Source: Streptomyces sp. V3I7
Lineage (GTDB): Bacteria > Actinomycetota > Actinomycetes > Streptomycetales > Streptomycetaceae
Direction: 5' to 3'
Length of the DNA stretch: 64,000 nt
Assembly: GCF_030817495.1 (NCBI RefSeq)
Contig: NZ_JAUSZK010000001.1
Location: 5,249,001 to 5,313,000, forward strand
A program made the translations under genes and the position numbers. Below are positions 62,480 to 64,000 of this stretch, piece after piece. A model generated the notes under the pieces. That model was not told the DNA's origin and ran no database searches. It worked only from the letters and a program-made list of their open reading frames with translations. Numbering within the stretch: the first letter of the stretch is position 1; each line of letters begins with the position of its first letter.

Positions 62480-63127
62480 ATGGCGAGGCAGTTACGCGCC
62501 GAGCAGACCCGAGCAACGATCATCACCGCCGCCGCCGACCTGTTCGACCGGCACGGCTATGAGTCGACGAGCCTCAGCGACATCGTCGAGCACGCCCGAG
62601 TCACCAAGGGGGCGCTGTACTTCCACTTCGCCGCCAAGGAGGACCTGGCGCACGCCATCATGGAACTCCAGGCTCGGGCGGCCCGGCAGGTGGCGAGCGA
62701 GGTGGAGAGCCGTGGCTGCTCCTCGCTCGAGTTCCTCATGCGCACCACGTTCGAGACGGCCCGGCTGGCCGTCGAGGGGCCGATCCTGCGCGCCGGGCTA
62801 CGGCTGGCCACCGCGGACCTCGCCGTACGGCCGCCGCTCACGCACCCCTTCCTCGACGCGCTGGACCTCACCACCCGCAAACTCCGGGCCGCCCTCCGGG
62901 AGTCCGACCTGCACCCCGACATCGACGTGGACGCCGCCGCCCACGCGCTGGTCTGCTTCTTCGTCGGCACCCGTGTCGCCGGCCGCTCCCTCGAACCCGC
63001 CGCCCGGCTGCCCCGCAGGGTCGCCGAGATGTGGCACCTGACCATCCGCGGCCTGGTGCCGGTGCACCGCCGTGCCCGCTATCTGACGCTCGTCTCACAG
63101 CTGGAGCGGGAGACCAGAGCCCTCTGA
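62480..63127 (+). CDS. TetR-family regulator, gamma-butyrolactone-receptor (ScbR/ArpA)-like
   Basis: A 215-aa protein with N-terminal HTH very close to ScbR/ArpA receptors: ARQLRAEQTRATIITAAADLFDRHGYESTSLSDIV then VTKGALYFHFAAKEDLAHAI. The C-terminal ligand domain has the helix-rich layout and length (about 215 aa) of GBL receptors. The ATG at 62480 follows GAGGAG with a 10-base spacer. No afsA/scbA-like synthase is near, so it may be an orphan (pseudo-)receptor. It may bind the 62128 palindrome and control the divergent LPMO. Confidence 0.85.
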   Translation: MARQLRAEQTRATIITAAADLFDRHGYESTSLSDIVEHARVTKGALYFHFAAKEDLAHAIMELQARAARQVASEVESRGCSSLEFLMRTTFETARLAVEGPILRAGLRLATADLAVRPPLTHPFLDALDLTTRKLRAALRESDLHPDIDVDAAAHALVCFFVGTRVAGRSLEPAARLPRRVAEMWHLTIRGLVPVHRRARYLTLVSQLERETRAL

Positions 63128-63149
63128 CCCGCGCGGTACGGTGACGGAC

Positions 63150-64000
63150 ATGCCCGACACCCCCGCCGCGCCGTCGTCGCCCGTCATCCTCGGCAACGAA
63201 CCCGGATCGTTCCCCCACAGCGTGCTGGCCGAGCGGCACCCCGCGATCATCCGTCAGGTGCGGGACGCCTTCCCCTACGGTCCCGCGCAGCACCGCGCGC
63301 TCGACGCACTGCTGAGGAACTGCACCGAGGGCACGATCGAACCGCTCCCCGCCGATGCGCCCGACCGTCACCGGTGGCGCGCTTGGGGGATGGACGCGTA
63401 CGCCGGGCGGTCCTGGTTCGACGTGCCGTGGCTGTGGTCCGAGAGCTACTTCTACCGCCAACTCCTCCAGGCCGTCGACTGGTTCGGGCCGGACCCCTGG
63501 CAGGGCATCGACCCCTTCCGGCCGTTCAAGCTGGCCGAGCTCGACGCCAAGGAGACGGACGAGGAACTGGCCGCCCTCGACGGGCTGGAGGACCGGCCGA
63601 GGGACGAGCGGGCGCGGGCCCTGCTGCACGGCTCGCTCTGGGGCAACCGCGCCGACCTGGGCTTCCGGCTCTCCGCGGCCGGTGCCGAGGCGACGGAGGC
63701 CGCCCCGGGACTGGTCGCCGACGACAGCGAGGTCCTGTGGTCGCTGCTCCCGCCCTCGGGCGCCGGCACGCTCTGCCTGGTCGCCGACAACGCGGGCCGC
63801 GAACTCATCCCCGACCTGCTGCTGATCGCCCACCTCCTCGCCGAGGGGCGGATCGAGCGGGCCGTCCTGCACGTCAAGCCGTACCCCTACTACGTCTCCG
63901 ACGCCACGACAGCCGACGTGGTCGACGCCCTGCGCCGGCTCACCTCGGCGCCGGGCGCGGCCCAGGAGTACGGGCGGCGGCTGTGGGCGGCGATGGGCGA
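63150..64000 (+). CDS. DUF89 / ARMT1-like damage-control phosphatase, partial
   Basis: The first 283 codons of a gene that runs off the window; the frame is open to the last base. The opening (VILGNEPGSFPHSVLAERHPAIIRQV) and LVADNAGRELIPDLLL, a DNxGxE metal-site motif, mark the DUF89 family, which dephosphorylates damaged sugar-phosphate-like metabolites or was linked with protein glutamate methylation. An in-frame GTG at 63141 is an alternative start. It follows the regulator by 22 bases. Confidence 0.85.
   Translation, partial: MPDTPAAPSSPVILGNEPGSFPHSVLAERHPAIIRQVRDAFPYGPAQHRALDALLRNCTEGTIEPLPADAPDRHRWRAWGMDAYAGRSWFDVPWLWSESYFYRQLLQAVDWFGPDPWQGIDPFRPFKLAELDAKETDEELAALDGLEDRPRDERARALLHGSLWGNRADLGFRLSAAGAEATEAAPGLVADDSEVLWSLLPPSGAGTLCLVADNAGRELIPDLLLIAHLLAEGRIERAVLHVKPYPYYVSDATTADVVDALRRLTSAPGAAQEYGRRLWAAMG

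Overview
The window is a stretch of Streptomyces-type chromosome. GC is very high with strong third-position bias, many genes overlap by ATGA or GTGA, GTG and TTG starts are common, and the markers are actinobacterial: HemQ-type haem synthesis, LCP protein, DUF3000, RNase D with HRDC, DUF6114/DUF6230, a gamma-butyrolactone-receptor-like regulator. As far as I remember, the gene order fadAB - RNase D - response regulator - DUF3000 - hemE - hemG - hemQ - murC - msrB is conserved core Streptomyces chromosome. I see no tRNA, rRNA, insertion sequence, prophage or CRISPR array.

Layout. (1) 1-13.1 kb, cell-surface polymer region: a beta-propeller-like protein, an LCP glycopolymer ligase, then five tightly packed plus-strand genes (CDP-alcohol phosphotransferase; a 1489-aa GT2-GT2-TagF-like fusion; an SGNH esterase; a beta-sandwich protein; a lipoprotein of the NAGPA/phosphodiester glycosidase family), faced by an Asp2-like alpha/beta hydrolase. 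Together they look like a machine that makes, decorates and attaches a phosphate-containing wall glycopolymer. (2) 13.2-18.0 kb: fadB/fadA beta-oxidation pair and RNase D. (3) 18.2-28 kb: ArsR/AHSA1 pair with a clear operator array, orphan response regulator, DUF3000, and the haem genes hemE, hemG, hemQ (coproporphyrin-dependent route) interspersed with rhomboid, CoA-disulfide-reductase-like and DUF4349 genes. (4) 27.9-41.7 kb, mostly minus strand: secreted TAP-type peptidase, TIGR04222-like membrane protein, DUF692/MNIO enzyme, Ser/Thr kinase, VOC protein, PTH2 protein, NodB deacetylase, slipin, SulP transporter with carbonic anhydrase, ZapE, and a plus-strand RibD-like reductase. (5) 41.9-45.9 kb: murC, msrB, then an M14 zinc carboxypeptidase directly preceded by a 24-codon gene with its own ribosome-binding site. 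(6) 46-50 kb: three alpha/beta-hydrolase-fold enzymes. (7) 50-64 kb: APC permease, a non-coding kilobase with a 25-nt minisatellite, a secreted lamin-tail/endonuclease-phosphatase with a possible PHO box, a four-gene OpuC-type osmoprotectant ABC operon, DUF6114/DUF6230, a secreted protein, a chitin-active LPMO, a TetR/GBL-receptor-like regulator and a truncated DUF89 gene.

The best candidates for something undescribed are the 24-aa peptide plus M14 carboxypeptidase (45889-45963 with 44575-45876), the MNIO plus TIGR04222 pair (29685-31969) next to a kinase with a His-rich tail, and the surface-polymer operon with its three-module transferase. Gene assignments come from motif reading and memory of families; no database search was possible.
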